Shown piece after piece: positions 18,559 through 26,999 of a stretch of DNA of 39,846 nucleotides; within the stretch, counting starts at the first letter, position 1, and every line of letters begins with the position of its first letter. The stretch is from Chara braunii (taxonomy: Eukaryota > Streptophyta > Charophyceae > Charales > Characeae). The translations under genes and the position numbers were made by a program. Below the pieces are notes generated by a model that was not told the DNA's origin, ran no database searches, and saw only the letters and a list, made by a program, of their open reading frames with translations. The stretch spans positions 494,594 through 534,439 of the forward strand of contig BFEA01000575.1 in the NCBI GenBank assembly GCA_003427395.1. Direction: 5' to 3'.

Positions 18559-19164
18559 AAGCGGGGACGGTTCTACATCCATTGGGGCGGGGCCGAAGGC
18601 TGCCTTGAAGGGGTTAGTATCAGGAGACGACCCGGTCGGAGGACCTTCCTCTCCCTCCTCTCTAGGTTAAGCATGTTGTTGTCCCTGATTATCGGGTTTT
18701 GAGAATGTATCGTTTTCTTTGCTCGGTTTGAACCCCCCCTGTCCCTTGCTCCTTCTCCTCTTCCCCCGTTTGTCTTTGCTTCTTCGCAGATTCGGGCTCT
18801 TGTAGATAGTCCAGTGGTGACAACTCCAGAAGGGATGGGCGCTCTGGTTGCTTGTGTCGTTCCAGGGGTGCTTTGGCTCTCCACTCTAGGTGGGCCTGCT
18901 CGTGTTTGGGTTCATGTATAACCCTCATGTTGTCTCTCCTCAATAGAGGGTGCTGTTCTAGATGTGTTGTTTGTGGGAGGCCGACCAGTTCTAAACCGGG
19001 TTAAATTTTGTGATGCTCCTTGCGTCCTTCTGCTGCCTTCGGATAGGTCTTGAGACCCTCTGTCTCTGTCGGTATCCATGTGTTCGGGGGTTTAGTATCC
19101 CAATTTGGTTCTCCGGGCTTCTCCCACGTCCATCCTCTTGGCCTTCCATTTTTTCCCCCTCCTT

Positions 19165-19398
19165 CTACGTAAACCCACCCTTCATGCCCTGGTCCACATT
19201 CCCCCACAGGTTTCCCCGGATTGGGTCTCGCAAGAGAAGGCTCGTGACCCTATTTTGCTTGCCTAGGTTGTTGGGGCAGGCAATGTCCGTACAGAGGTGG
19301 CCGTATGCCTTGCAGTAAAAACACCAAGGTCTATGTTTATAAACGGTGTGTATCGTATATTCCTTGCCTCCCACTCTATAAAGGATTATATCATCCAT
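19165..19398 (-). pseudogene. LINE-A ORF1 zinc knuckle
   Basis: The segment starts 'MDDIILYRVGGKEYTIHTVY' and continues 'WCFYCKAYGHLCTDIAC', a C-X2-C-X4-H-X6-C pattern typical of the CCHC knuckle following the DUF4283-like domain in plant LINE ORF1. The usual spacing to the last Cys is four, so the wider spacing is notable. ORF1 binds LINE RNA to form the mobile particle. A stop and phase change separate it from the N-terminal part, although the intervening bases still read 'DFIEPLPSYVARRDDYLMLT', showing formerly continuous coding. Confidence 0.8.
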
Positions 19399-19510
19399 TG
19401 TGAAGGGTTGGGCGGGTGGGAAATCCGAAATCGAGGGTCAGCATCAGATAGTCATCTCTTCTGGCCACATAGGATGGTAGGGGTTCAATGAAGTCAACAA
19501 TATCGTATTG

Positions 19511-20485
19511 TTACCCCAGATCGTGAATGAATGCTGCCTGGATCTCTATGGGGATGTGCGTAAATTCGACCCAGTAGTGTTCCTCCATCATCTGAGCCCT
19601 CTTCTCCTCTAGCCCCAGCTTCAGTGGAGTCCATGGGTAAATGCGAACCTCCGACCTGTCACATCTCAACTTCCTCCATCCATCGATTGTCTGGTTGTCC
19701 TTCTCGTGTAGGCACAGGATTGTAAAGATGGTAGATGAGACAGGCTGAATTAAGAAATCGTCCTGCGCTGTCTCTGTGCTGCCTTTGAGCGTCGTTTGCC
19801 GCTTACCTATCCACTTAATTTTGTCGTTCCTGGATTTGTAAGCCGGATCGTCATGAAAGACCCAGTTGTTCGCATGTTTCAGGTAGATGGCATCTCGTTC
19901 AGCCATCTTTTGCAGGGGGTAGGATTTAACTTGCATCCTCCTTCCTCCGCTCTCCACGACTTTCTGCTCCAAAGGTGTAAGAAAACACGAGAGGAAGAAG
20001 GCCCGAGTTGTGGAGAGGCTGGACAGGAGTAGGTGAAGGGTGTGGGCTTGGGGGTCTTTTCTTTGAACCTGGAGGGTTTTCTTCTGATAGGGGCTTTTAA
20101 GTTTGTCAGCCCACGTCCCTTGCATCCCTGATTGCCCTCCCCCCTCCCCTGATTGCTCCAGGTCTACAGGGCCTATTGGGTTCATCTCCTGGGGCTCCCC
20201 CCCCTCCCTTGTTGGTTGGCCCACACGAGTCTTACTCCCCTTGGTGCGCTCCCCCCGAAGCTTGCTTCTGCCCCATTCCCCTTCCTCTCCACGCGGGAGG
20301 ATGCTGCCCTCGTGAAATGTGGGTTGTGTTTCTTTTGCAGCGCAGGTGACCTGTTCATTGCCTATACGGTGTTTCTTTGGGGGGGGGGGCAGGAGCTTCA
20401 CGGCGGCTTGTCTCATGGCTCCTCTGAAGAGGAGCATGCATTCTGCTCTTTTGTGGTTCCTCAAGTTGTGCGAGAGTCTGGCCAT
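19511..20485 (-). pseudogene. LINE-A ORF1, DUF4283-like RNA-binding protein
   Basis: The 324-residue frame starts at an ATG (MARLSHNLRNHKRAECMLLF). Residues about 60-140 are Gly/Glu/Arg-rich and probably disordered. Residues about 180-324 form the likely folded part, with 'MAERDAIYLKHANNWVFHDD', 'DDFLIQPVSSTIFTILCL', 'RKLRCDRSEVRIYPWTP' and 'YWVEFTHIPIEIQ', close to the DUF4283 pattern in which W-V-x-h-x-x-I-P-x-E precedes the knuckle. The frame ends at a stop before the knuckle, so ORF1 is truncated relative to its ancestor. Start choice: first ATG after the T-rich leader. Confidence 0.75.
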
Positions 20486-20995
20486 AGTGAATCGCCGCTT
20501 TTATTTTTATTTCTTTTTTGACTTATGTCAGCTTCATTAATTCTTTATTTTCAGTTTACTTATATTCTTATTATTTGCAGTGTGTGTCTACTTTGAATGC
20601 TTTGATTGCTTTGATTGCTTTCTTCTGTGCAGATGGCCGCGGGGGGATTGCAGAGGGGGGGGTGATGGTGGGGGAAGGGAGGATGGGAGAAGATAGACCC
20701 TCCGCCTCCTCCTTACCTCGTTCCTCCTGCTTCCGTTGTTAATTTGCCTCTGTTCCGTAATGCTGCAATGACCCCCTCACTAGTTGGACTGTGCATATCC
20801 TTCCTTCTGAGTTTACCTCGTCCTTCACCCCTTTTAGGCTTTCGTCCCGTCTCTCTCCTTCCCACTTTCTTCCTCCTCTTGGTCTGCCACGACCTATCAG
20901 TCAGTCCGTGTCTCCTCCTTGCGTTGCGAGCTTGACTCCGATCCTTGGAGCTTGGCGACACTAGGCTATCCCTACTCGATCTGGCCAGCGACTGA
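20486..20995 (-). other. LINE-A 5' leader and TC-rich flank
   Basis: From 20,486 to about 20,640 the sequence is T-rich on the plus strand with a repeated TTGATTGCTT motif, and probably forms the 5' UTR of LINE-A. Beyond this the plus strand is rich in CCT/TTC with no coding motif. The exact 5' end of the LINE cannot be fixed. Confidence 0.5.
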
Positions 20996-21109
20996 CCTTC
21001 CTTTCCTTTCTAAAGTCAGTTCCCCCCCTCTCCCTTTTAGCCTTCCTTCTTGTCCTTCCTTTCCTTTCTAAAGTCAGCTCCCTCCCTTTCCCTTTTAGCC
21101 TTCCTTCCT
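20996..21109. repeat. Two tandem 58-bp pyrimidine-rich units
   Basis: CCTTCCTTTCCTTTCTAAAG starts at 20,996 and at 21,054. Each unit ends in TCCCTTTTAGCCTTCCTTC, with few substitutions between the two. Confidence 0.85.
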
Positions 21110-21316
21110 GCCTCTCTCCTTTCTTTGTTTTCCTTCCTATTCTCTAATGATCATACTCCCGCCCTTCTCCCTCTTCTTCTTTCCAGTTCACCACGAGAAA
21201 TCTCGAAAAAAGTGGCTCCCTTCTGAGTGTGTTGTCTTCTCTTTCCCCTCTGTACCTCCTTCGCTCCTCCTCTTGTCAGTCTGACTCTCGTGCTTCTTCC
21301 TCTTCCTTTTTTCCAG

Positions 21317-21463
21317 CAATGGTGATGAAGATGTCGCCGATGATAACAATGTCGTTGAAGCCGGGGTGATGATAAGGGATAATAACGAAGCAATGCTACA
21401 GTTTATCAATGATAAGCACTTCATGCCGAAGGAGGGGCAAGGGGTTCGGAGGAGATCGATGTA
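21317..21463 (+). other. Short acidic open segment after an acceptor-like tract
   Basis: A pyrimidine tract ending TTTTTTCCAG (21,308-21,317) is followed by a frame reading NGDEDVADDNNVVEAG, then continuing to 'NDKHFMPKEGQG' before a stop at about 21,463. It could be a fragment of a host exon or plain chance. There is no known domain, no start codon and no partner exon. Confidence 0.25.
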
Positions 21464-21895
21464 GGAGAGTGTTTGATGGTCGGTATGGTGAAGGGTGGGG
21501 TAGGGGNGGGGGGGGTAAGGGAGAGGGCGGTAAGGGAAAGGGGTTCAAGATAGTTGATGAGGAGGAGGACAAGGGGGAGAACGGAGAGGAGGAAAGACGG
21601 AGGCGAGATGAGAGAAGCGGAGGTCCTGGGACGAGGAGGGGATTCAGGAAGAGCCGGTGAGGAGGCGGGAGGAAGAGAGGCGGTGGAGGGAGGCGGAGGG
21701 GTCGGGAAGAAGAGGTTCAAAGGAGATCGATATCGGCGGGTGTTAACGGTCAGGATGGTGAAGGGTGGTTAGGAGAGAGGGGAGTTTGATGAGTGGGAGG
21801 AGAAGAGGGAGAACGGGGGGTCTGAGGAGGAGAGACGGAGGCGGGATACGGGACGTGGAGGACCTGGGGGGAGGAAGGGGTTCAGAAAAAGTTGA
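21440..21895. repeat. Two degenerate direct copies of about 270 bp, G/A-rich
   Basis: AGGAGATCGATGTAGGAGAG at about 21,450 corresponds to AGGAGATCGATATCGGCGGG at about 21,719, each followed by GGTGAAGGGTGG. Later, GGGGGAGAACGG with GAGACGGAGGCG and TTCAGGAAGAG (first copy, 21,570-21,656) match GAGGGAGAACGG, GAGACGGAGGCG and TTCAGAAAAAG (second copy, 21,807-21,893). An ambiguous base N at 21,507 marks uncertain G-run sequence. The opposite-strand open frames (Pro/Ser/Leu-rich) are low complexity. Confidence 0.75.
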
Positions 21896-22048
21896 TGAGT
21901 AAGATGAGGCGGAGGCGGAATGTTGAAGAGCGGTGGATGACGATGCTAGTGATGGAGCCGTCGACGATGATGAGGTGGGCGTGTCGCATGAGATCGACGA
22001 GGGATGGGGTCGGGATATCAAGGGACAAGGAATAATTGAGAGCGTGAA

Positions 22049-22321
22049 GGATAGGCGACCAAATTACCTCCACCCGCTGCCGCTCCTTAATTGATGTGGC
22101 TGAGAAGACCGATACGAAGCCCTCCCGACTTACTCTTTCTTGAGTTGACGTAGCGATCTCTTGCCTAGCGCCTGATGTCATTCCCCGAGGCGACTGCCAT
22201 TGCTGCCACCTGTCGCTTCGTGTGGGAGATCAGCGTCCACGTTGATGATAGGGGGCCATATTACTTTCACCCGATGTCGCTCCCTCAATTGACGTGGCCA
22301 AGAAGGCCGATACGGAGCCCC
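22049..22321. repeat. Two separated 75-bp copies, 197 bp apart
   Basis: GATAGGCGACCAAATTACCT at 22,049 and GATAGGGGGCCATATTACTT at 22,246 begin two related segments, each continuing with CACCCG, CGCTCC, AATTGA and GATACG/GAGCCC words. About 12 differences separate them. The purpose is unknown. Confidence 0.75.
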
Positions 22322-22711
22322 AACGAATGGCAATGGATAACGGAATCGGGCATTGTCAGTGAATCATGACAGTGGGGAGGATCGAGAGACGGCAACCCAC
22401 CTTGTAGCTCGTGTGGGCATTGAGCTGTCCACCCCACTTCAACCAGGGAAGAAGGGTAAACGAAAAAGTGGCTCGGATAGGGGGCGTTCTATTCGACGGA
22501 CTTGGGATTTTCAGCGGTTTTCGCAGGAAAAACAAATGCCCACATGTGAGGCCGAATGCTAAAACATACGACCGTTCGATTTTGAAGAGAGGGAGCATCC
22601 CATACGTCACCCGAGGTAGCGCCTGATCAAAATCTAAAAATTTAGCTAATTCAACTACGCAAGTGCGACATAGCCCCCGAGATGCATCAACCCCGCCGAA
22701 GATTAAAAAAA
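22322..22711. other. No gene recognised
   Basis: Short open frames (for example 22,353-22,562) have no motif. The sequence becomes AT-richer toward an A-run at 22,706-22,715, where the R1 repeat begins. Confidence 0.4.
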
Positions 22712-22860
22712 AAAGGGTAACTACGACGCAGTCACCAAAGCAGTTTGTAATTGCATTTCAAACTGCGTTTTAGTAGTTTAGTTAGGACCTGAGTTTCAAA
22801 TGCAGTTGAAACTCAGGCTGGCCTTTTTTAGCAGTTTGGTCATGCACGTGGATCGTTTTT
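22712..22860 (-). repeat. R1 repeat, left copy (inverted relative to the copy at 26,518)
   Basis: This block matches 26,518-26,660 in reverse complement, sharing CACGTGC, AACTGCTAAAAAAGG, GAGTTTCAACTGCATTTGAA, CTCAGG and GACTGCG. It contains two hairpins. At 22,788-22,817 arms of 12 bp (CCTGAGTTTCAA / TTGAAACTCAGG) flank a 6-base loop with perfect pairing. At 22,740-22,766 arms GCAGTTTG / CAAACTGC pair around an 11-base loop. The T-run at its inner end leads into an assembly gap. It may be a MITE-like or SINE-like family, but I cannot name it. Confidence 0.85.
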
Positions 22861-22891
22861 TTTTTGTTTTTTTTTTTTCGTTTTTTTTTTC

Positions 22892-23102
22892 NNNNNNNNN
22901 NNNNNNNNNNNNNNNNNNNNNNNNNNNNNNNNNNNNNNNNNNNNNNNNNNNNNNNNNNNNNNNNNNNNNNNNNNNNNNNNNNNNNNNNNNNNNNNNNNNN
23001 NNNNNNNNNNNNNNNNNNNNNNNNNNNNNNNNNNNNNNNNNNNNNNNNNNNNNNNNNNNNNNNNNNNNNNNNNNNNNNNNNNNNNNNNNNNNNNNNNNNN
23101 NN
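22892..23102. other. Assembly gap of 211 N
   Basis: The bases are undetermined. T-runs on both sides indicate that the assembler failed in a homopolymer, so the true gap length may differ. The poly(A) end of LINE-B probably lies here. Confidence 0.95.
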
Positions 23103-23109
23103 TTTTTTT

Positions 23110-23199
23110 TAAGAAAAAGAAACTGCCCAGGCCCCAAACGGCTGTTAGGGGTGCTGATAAGAGCAGGCACCACTCGCCCTGTTGGGGAGACTCTATCTA
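23110..23199 (-). other. LINE-B 3' UTR, distal part
   Basis: GGGGTGCTGATAAGAGCAGG, then GGGGAGACTCTATCTA, aligns with the LINE-A end at 12,598-12,660. The match breaks exactly at 23,199 (TA) and resumes at 23,722, defining the insertion described next. Confidence 0.8.
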
Positions 23200-23719
23200 C
23201 AACAGAATTTTTTTTCAGAATTAAATAATTATTTTATAGTAAAATTACATTCTAAATTTTAAATTTTCATTCCATCTTAAAAAATGTGACTCAAATTTTA
23301 AAATTTTCGTCTTACTTGAAAACTTTCCTTCCAAGAATGAGGTATCCCTTCTTATTTGAACTGCATGCTAGAGATGGAATAAAAGTCTAGATGAGTTCAA
23401 TAAATATTTTAATTGGACTGTCATTCTAAGCAAGGATTTTCAGTCATAAGTAGGTTAATCCAATCTAAATTAGAAGATATTTGTTGTAATAGAATGAAAG
23501 TTTAATTAAAACATTTCATAAACTCGTCCATTATTTCATTCCATCTTAAACAAATAGATATAGTTGGAAGGGAAATTTCATATTTTGACGGGAATTTATC
23601 AAATAAAACTGTAAATTTTAGAATTGGACGAACATTGGAGTGATAATTTATAAATATGAAGGATTTTTTTGTATGGAATGTTTTTTCAACTTTCATTTCT
23701 CGTGGGAATTTTTTTGTTG
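23200..23719. mobile_element. 520-bp AT-rich TA-flanked insertion (MITE-like)
   Basis: Relative to LINE-A (CTCCATCTA directly followed by TTGGTGGGGAGC at 12,652-12,672), LINE-B has 520 extra bases between CTCTATCTA and TTGGTGGGAAGC. The dinucleotide TA is present on both sides (23,198-23,199 and 23,720-23,721), as in Tc1/mariner-type target duplication. The ends begin CAACA and finish TGTTG, a 5-bp inverted terminus, with A/T-rich stretches following each. No transposase frame exists. LINE-C also has an empty version of the site near 26,748. The call rests on the paralogous empty sites more than on the short termini. Confidence 0.75.
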
Positions 23720-23721
23720 TA

Positions 23722-24530
23722 TTGGTGGGAAGCAACATCTGCTGGAAATTGGGTCCAGCATCCCTGTAGAGCACATTGTATACAATGAGAGTAATGTGAA
23801 CATGAGATGTCAGTCTCCATGAGGGGGCTGGGCTATGAGAGTCCCAACTTTCTGTCAAACCTGTTTTTAGTGGAACCGTCAAAGATATTTATATTCTAGT
23901 GTTGTTAATGTGGCTTGATTGACTATCGATTACACTCCATCTGCTTGTAGCATTATGCAGGAGTTGTTACCTCATTGTTGATTATAGCCCTGTGTTGCCT
24001 GAGTTATAGTTGGACTTGTTCCTAACTGTGTTTTTTGTCGCACATTGCTACGTATTGTGTGGGATACGGTTAAGAGTGTTTGTAAGTGAGCTATTTGTGG
24101 TAGCGACAAAACCTGGTAATTCGAGCCTCATACACCTGTCCTCCATCCGAGCATACCCGTTAAACCCATTAAACCCTGAACCCTATGGACATTTTTATGT
24201 TCCCACCCTCTCATAGCCCATACCGGCCCCATACATCAGTGAGGAGTGAATTCGGTCAGGGCTGCAGTCTTATACGGTGCTACAGTTCAGGGTATCCATG
24301 ACCACCCCATGTTCCTCCCCTCAGAAAAAAACCATTCGTCGGTGTGGGGTGGCCTCAACCCCCCCTTGTTCCCAGCCTCCCATAAACCCATGTCATTGTA
24401 TCATAATGCCTTCACATTGTCGCGTTGTCGTTCTACTGTCGTTCGTAAGTACTATCTCCACTTCTCTTACGACCTTCCTGATGTGGGAAGCAGGCTGTTG
24501 TCCGAGAATCGATGTATAGTGGGAGCTGGC
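23722..24530 (-). other. LINE-B 3' UTR, proximal part and unassigned sequence
   Basis: TTGGTGGGAAGCAACATCTG and GGGTCCAGCATCCC align with LINE-A 12,661-12,703. From about 23,880 to 24,530 I recognise nothing; the sequence is T/C-rich with short frames and no motif. Confidence 0.5.
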
Positions 24531-24531
24531 T

Positions 24532-25069
24532 TCATCTTCTGTCTCCGGGAAATAATCCCCACTGCCACTCCTCCAATGGGAAGTCCTTGCTTGGCTGGCC
24601 TTTGCGAAGAGAGTGGGGAGTGAGTGTGGTTGGGGAGGGAGAGGAGGGAGGGTAGTGGGGCAGGATTGAGGGAGGGTTTGGGGGAGGGTTTGAAGAGGTC
24701 CAGAAGGGGAGGAGGGTTTGGAGATGTGAGGGGGATGTCAGGCCTGGAGAAGGATGAAGTTGGTCGGTTGGAATGAGAAATGAAAATGGCTTTTTGGTAA
24801 TCATTCCCATTGTGATTCTGTCAGCATCCACTGTCTCCATCGCAGTTGGTTATCTTCATCCAATTCGCTGAGTTTTTCTGCACTGTCCACCCAGATAGAG
24901 CGAAAGTTAGCCGAGAGTTCATTCCGTTTGTTATATCTGATTCCTTTCACAATATATTTTTAAGCTCTTTCCAGGCCTCCTGTGTCTTGACGATGATTGT
25001 TTCTAGAATTGAGGCCCGAGCCTCCATGTAGCCATATGTGTGCCGCCTGTGCTCGTGCGCACATCTCAT
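24532..25069 (-). pseudogene. LINE-B ORF2 C-terminal tail
   Basis: A Pro/Ser-rich minus-strand segment (24,840-24,532, 'SSNPPPNPPSILPHYPPSSP') follows the zinc domain, in the place where LINE-A has its charged and Gly-rich tail. No conserved motif is seen; the assignment is positional. Confidence 0.45.
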
Positions 25070-25679
25070 TCACTGCCCAGCCATTGGCATTGGTAGTCGT
25101 GTTACTGCCAGCAGGTCAAGGCTAAATGGTGTCCACCTAGCCCTTTGCGGGGGTGTTTCCCCCAACAGGATGATCTTGAGGTCCCATTGGAGGTGGTTGC
25201 CGGTAAGATGATGCCGTGCTGCATCCCACCATTGACAGAGCTGAGCGACCATGGTGCAGTCCAGCAGGCACTGGCAGGCAGTGTTCGATTGTAGCTTGTT
25301 TCTTGGGGGAGGTCCCACTGCAGTAGGTGCAGAGTGGAGACAACACACCCCGGTCTTCCAAATTTGTTCTAGAGACAATCCAGTTTGGGGTACGTAGACA
25401 CCTGTGGATGATCTGCCACTATAGTGCCTACAGGTTTGTAGGTCGTATGACCGAATATGACGCCCATCTGATTGTGTCCAGGTTTTCTGCTTTGAGGGGC
25501 GAGTCCCTTGCCCACCACATTCTGATCGGTTCGGATATGAATGCCGGCTTCCTTGCTGTTTTGTACCCATCCTTTACTGTATATTGGCATATCTGCAGTT
25601 TACGGGAGTCCCCCCTGTCCCATTCCCATTCTTGTGGGTCAAATGGCAGTTGGCAAAGGGGTATGGTTGCCTCATACAC
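25070..25679 (-). pseudogene. LINE-B zf-RVT zinc domain and preceding helix
   Basis: Minus-strand frames in two phases give 'LPFDPQEWEWDRGDSRKLQI' followed by 'QYTVKDGYKTA' (25,650-25,540), the Trp-rich stretch before the zinc domain, then 'CTYCSGTSPKKQATIEHCLP' (about 25,330-25,270), which fits C-x2-C ... x-T-x-E-H. The same domain is found in LINE-A, LINE-C and LINE-D. Frameshifts split it. Confidence 0.75.
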
Positions 25680-25747
25680 TAAGGGTCATTTGCCATTATC
25701 ACTGATCACACATATTCTAATGAGTCTTACGGCGGGTGTCTGACGGT

Positions 25748-26415
25748 CTACGGCGTCTTGACGGTCCAATTTGGACCACCTTTTCCTGAGAGGCATGGTG
25801 TGTACGCCTTAAGGCTCACCACTTGACGGCTAACCGCCTCTACATTGTATATTATCATCGGATCGGCCAGTCCTCTAGTCGCACCACCCAGTCCCTCTGC
25901 CATATTGTTCGACCTCTTTTCAGTTTCAGCACCCATGCCAGCGGGACAACCTTTAGGATCTCTTACAGTCCATCTTTCGGCTTTCTGATGTGGTGCATTT
26001 TTTATCGAAGGTCCTAGACTGATAACCACGTGCTTGCGTGGATATTTCACAGATCAGCCACTGTGTATATCCTTTTTCTCACCTTGGGCAACCATCTCGA
26101 GCCTGTTTGCAGCGAGAATGGTTTACCTGTGTGATATAGTATGAAAGGGTTCCCAAACAAAGGTTGTCCCCATATTTCGTCCCATCTAAGCGAGACAGGT
26201 TTCTGGGTCGGTCCTTGTTCTCACCATAGCCTCAACATATCTATCCATAGGGGGTCGGCCTTGAGATCCCATTTGGCAGTGGAGGGGGGCGTGCCATCCC
26301 TTTTGTTTCGGGGGGGTGCCAGGAACGAACGACCTGTACATTGTAAGGGCACCCTAACTGGGCGAGGGTGATTAACAGGTGTGGCTGAGACATCTCGGTC
26401 GTGGCCCCGCCACAC
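25748..26415 (-). pseudogene. LINE-B connection region
   Basis: The minus strand reads 'EIWGQPLFGNPFILYHTGKPF' near 26,170-26,110, homologous to 'EEILRQPLFGNRAITDRKG' in LINE-A. Other frames are short and interrupted. This is the most upstream LINE-B sequence I can identify; no RT motif lies between here and 26,480. Confidence 0.65.
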
Positions 26416-26477
26416 AACCAGATGCTTTTTTGTTTCCCTTTGGGCGTGGCCGAGACATCTCGGTCATGGCCCTGCCA
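26381..26477. repeat. Two 32-bp copies with a CCGAGA/TCTCGG hairpin
   Basis: GTGGCTGAGACATCTCGGTC (26,381) and GTGGCCGAGACATCTCGGTC (26,446) begin two units ending CCCCGCCA/CCCTGCCA, 65 bp apart. The second contains the perfect short palindrome CCGAGA-CA-TCTCGG. They sit next to an A-run at 26,488-26,519 and mark the 5' edge of LINE-B. Confidence 0.85.
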
Positions 26478-26517
26478 TATGAGAGGGAAAAAAAAAAAAA
26501 AAAAAAGGAAAAAAAAA

Positions 26518-26660
26518 AAGCGGGTCACGTGCCTGACTGAACTGCTAAAAAAGGTCAGCCCGAGTTTCAACTGCATTTGAAACTCAGGCGCTGACTAAAC
26601 TGCTAAGACGCAGTTCGAAATGCAATTGCAAACTATAACCCTGACTGCGCCGTAATTTTA
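26518..26660 (+). repeat. R1 repeat, right copy
   Basis: Reverse-complement partner of 22,712-22,860. The long hairpin (26,559-26,588) has one T-to-C change in the left arm compared with the perfect version at 22,788-22,817. A short further copy of its leader, GCATGCCTGACTGAACTGC, lies at 26,680-26,699 beside the LINE-C poly(T). Confidence 0.85.
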
Positions 26661-26710
26661 TCTTAATATTAAAAGGCTTAGCATGCCTGACTGAACTGCA
26701 GTTTTTACTG

Positions 26711-26930
26711 TTTTTTTTTTTTTTTCCTGAAAAAAGGCTCCAGTCTATTCTTGGGGAGCAACTCATGCTGAGAACTGGGCTCAGTGTCCCTCATGAAAAC
26801 CATGGGTGAAATTTTGAGATAACAACATGAGCATGAGATCATCAGAAAAAACCACTGTGCTGGAAACCGGGTCCAACGTCCCATACCTCTAACTAATTGA
26901 GATAAAAAACTAGGGGTCTGCTTCTTCATC
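26711..26930 (-). other. LINE-C poly(A) and 3' UTR
   Basis: T15 is followed by AGGCTCCAGTCTATTCTTGG, GGGAGCAACTC, GAGAACTGGGCTCAGTGTCC and a second GCTGGAAACCGGGTCCAACG word, so the GGTCCAGCGTCC module appears twice here. The site that carries the 520-bp insertion in LINE-B is empty. Confidence 0.75.
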
Positions 26931-26999
26931 CATCTCGCCGGATGCCAAAACTTTCACAGAAACCTCGCAGCCCCTCCACTACCCCCTAGCCTGGCTCAG

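Larger units (their letters stand above)
17829..19164 (-). pseudogene. LINE-A ORF1 C-terminal low-complexity region
   Basis: Minus-strand open segments here (18,206-17,829; 18,884-18,573; 18,943-18,689; 19,207-19,001) are Glu/Lys/Gln/Pro-rich with no fold signature. They follow the zinc knuckle, where plant LINE ORF1 proteins usually have a long disordered tail. An 88-bp tandem duplication (18,101-18,268) and a G22 homopolymer (18,537-18,558) lie inside and disrupt the phase. Confidence 0.6.
12556..20640 (-). mobile_element. LINE-A: near full-length, inactive L1-type LINE
   Basis: On the minus strand the order is 5' UTR-like sequence (to about 20,640), ORF1 (20,485 to about 17,830), ORF2 with APE endonuclease (17,300-16,573), reverse transcriptase (16,092-15,066), connection region, zf-RVT zinc domain (about 13,600-13,420), C-terminal tail, 3' UTR (12,720-12,584) and poly(A) (12,583-12,556). 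ORF1 with a DUF4283-like fold plus zinc knuckle, and ORF2 ending in zf-RVT without RNase H, is the plant L1-type architecture. Multiple frameshifts and stops and a mutated RT active site make it inactive. No target duplication could be identified by eye. Confidence 0.88.
23103..26480 (-). mobile_element. LINE-B: 5'-truncated LINE fragment
   Basis: On the minus strand this contains the connection region (about 26,480-25,600), zf-RVT zinc domain (25,570-25,070), C-terminal tail (to about 24,530), long 3' UTR and a T-run beside the N gap (poly(A) of the LINE). The family link to LINE-A is shown by 'QPLFGN' (near 26,155), the zf-RVT motif and the 3' UTR words. RT and endonuclease blocks are absent, so it is 5'-truncated or cut. 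It is bracketed by inverted R1 repeats and carries a 520-bp AT-rich insertion in its 3' UTR. Confidence 0.8.

Noticed and set aside
21421-22021. Pro/Ser-rich minus-strand frames resembling extensin-like or disordered proteins
   Set aside because: They mirror G/A-rich repeats on the plus strand, include an ambiguous base, and lack any signal peptide or repeated Ser-Pro pattern.
22740-22817. Consecutive hairpins as a possible CRISPR-like or tRNA-like structure
   Set aside because: There is no repeated spacer pattern, no tRNA consensus boxes and the context is eukaryotic transposons.
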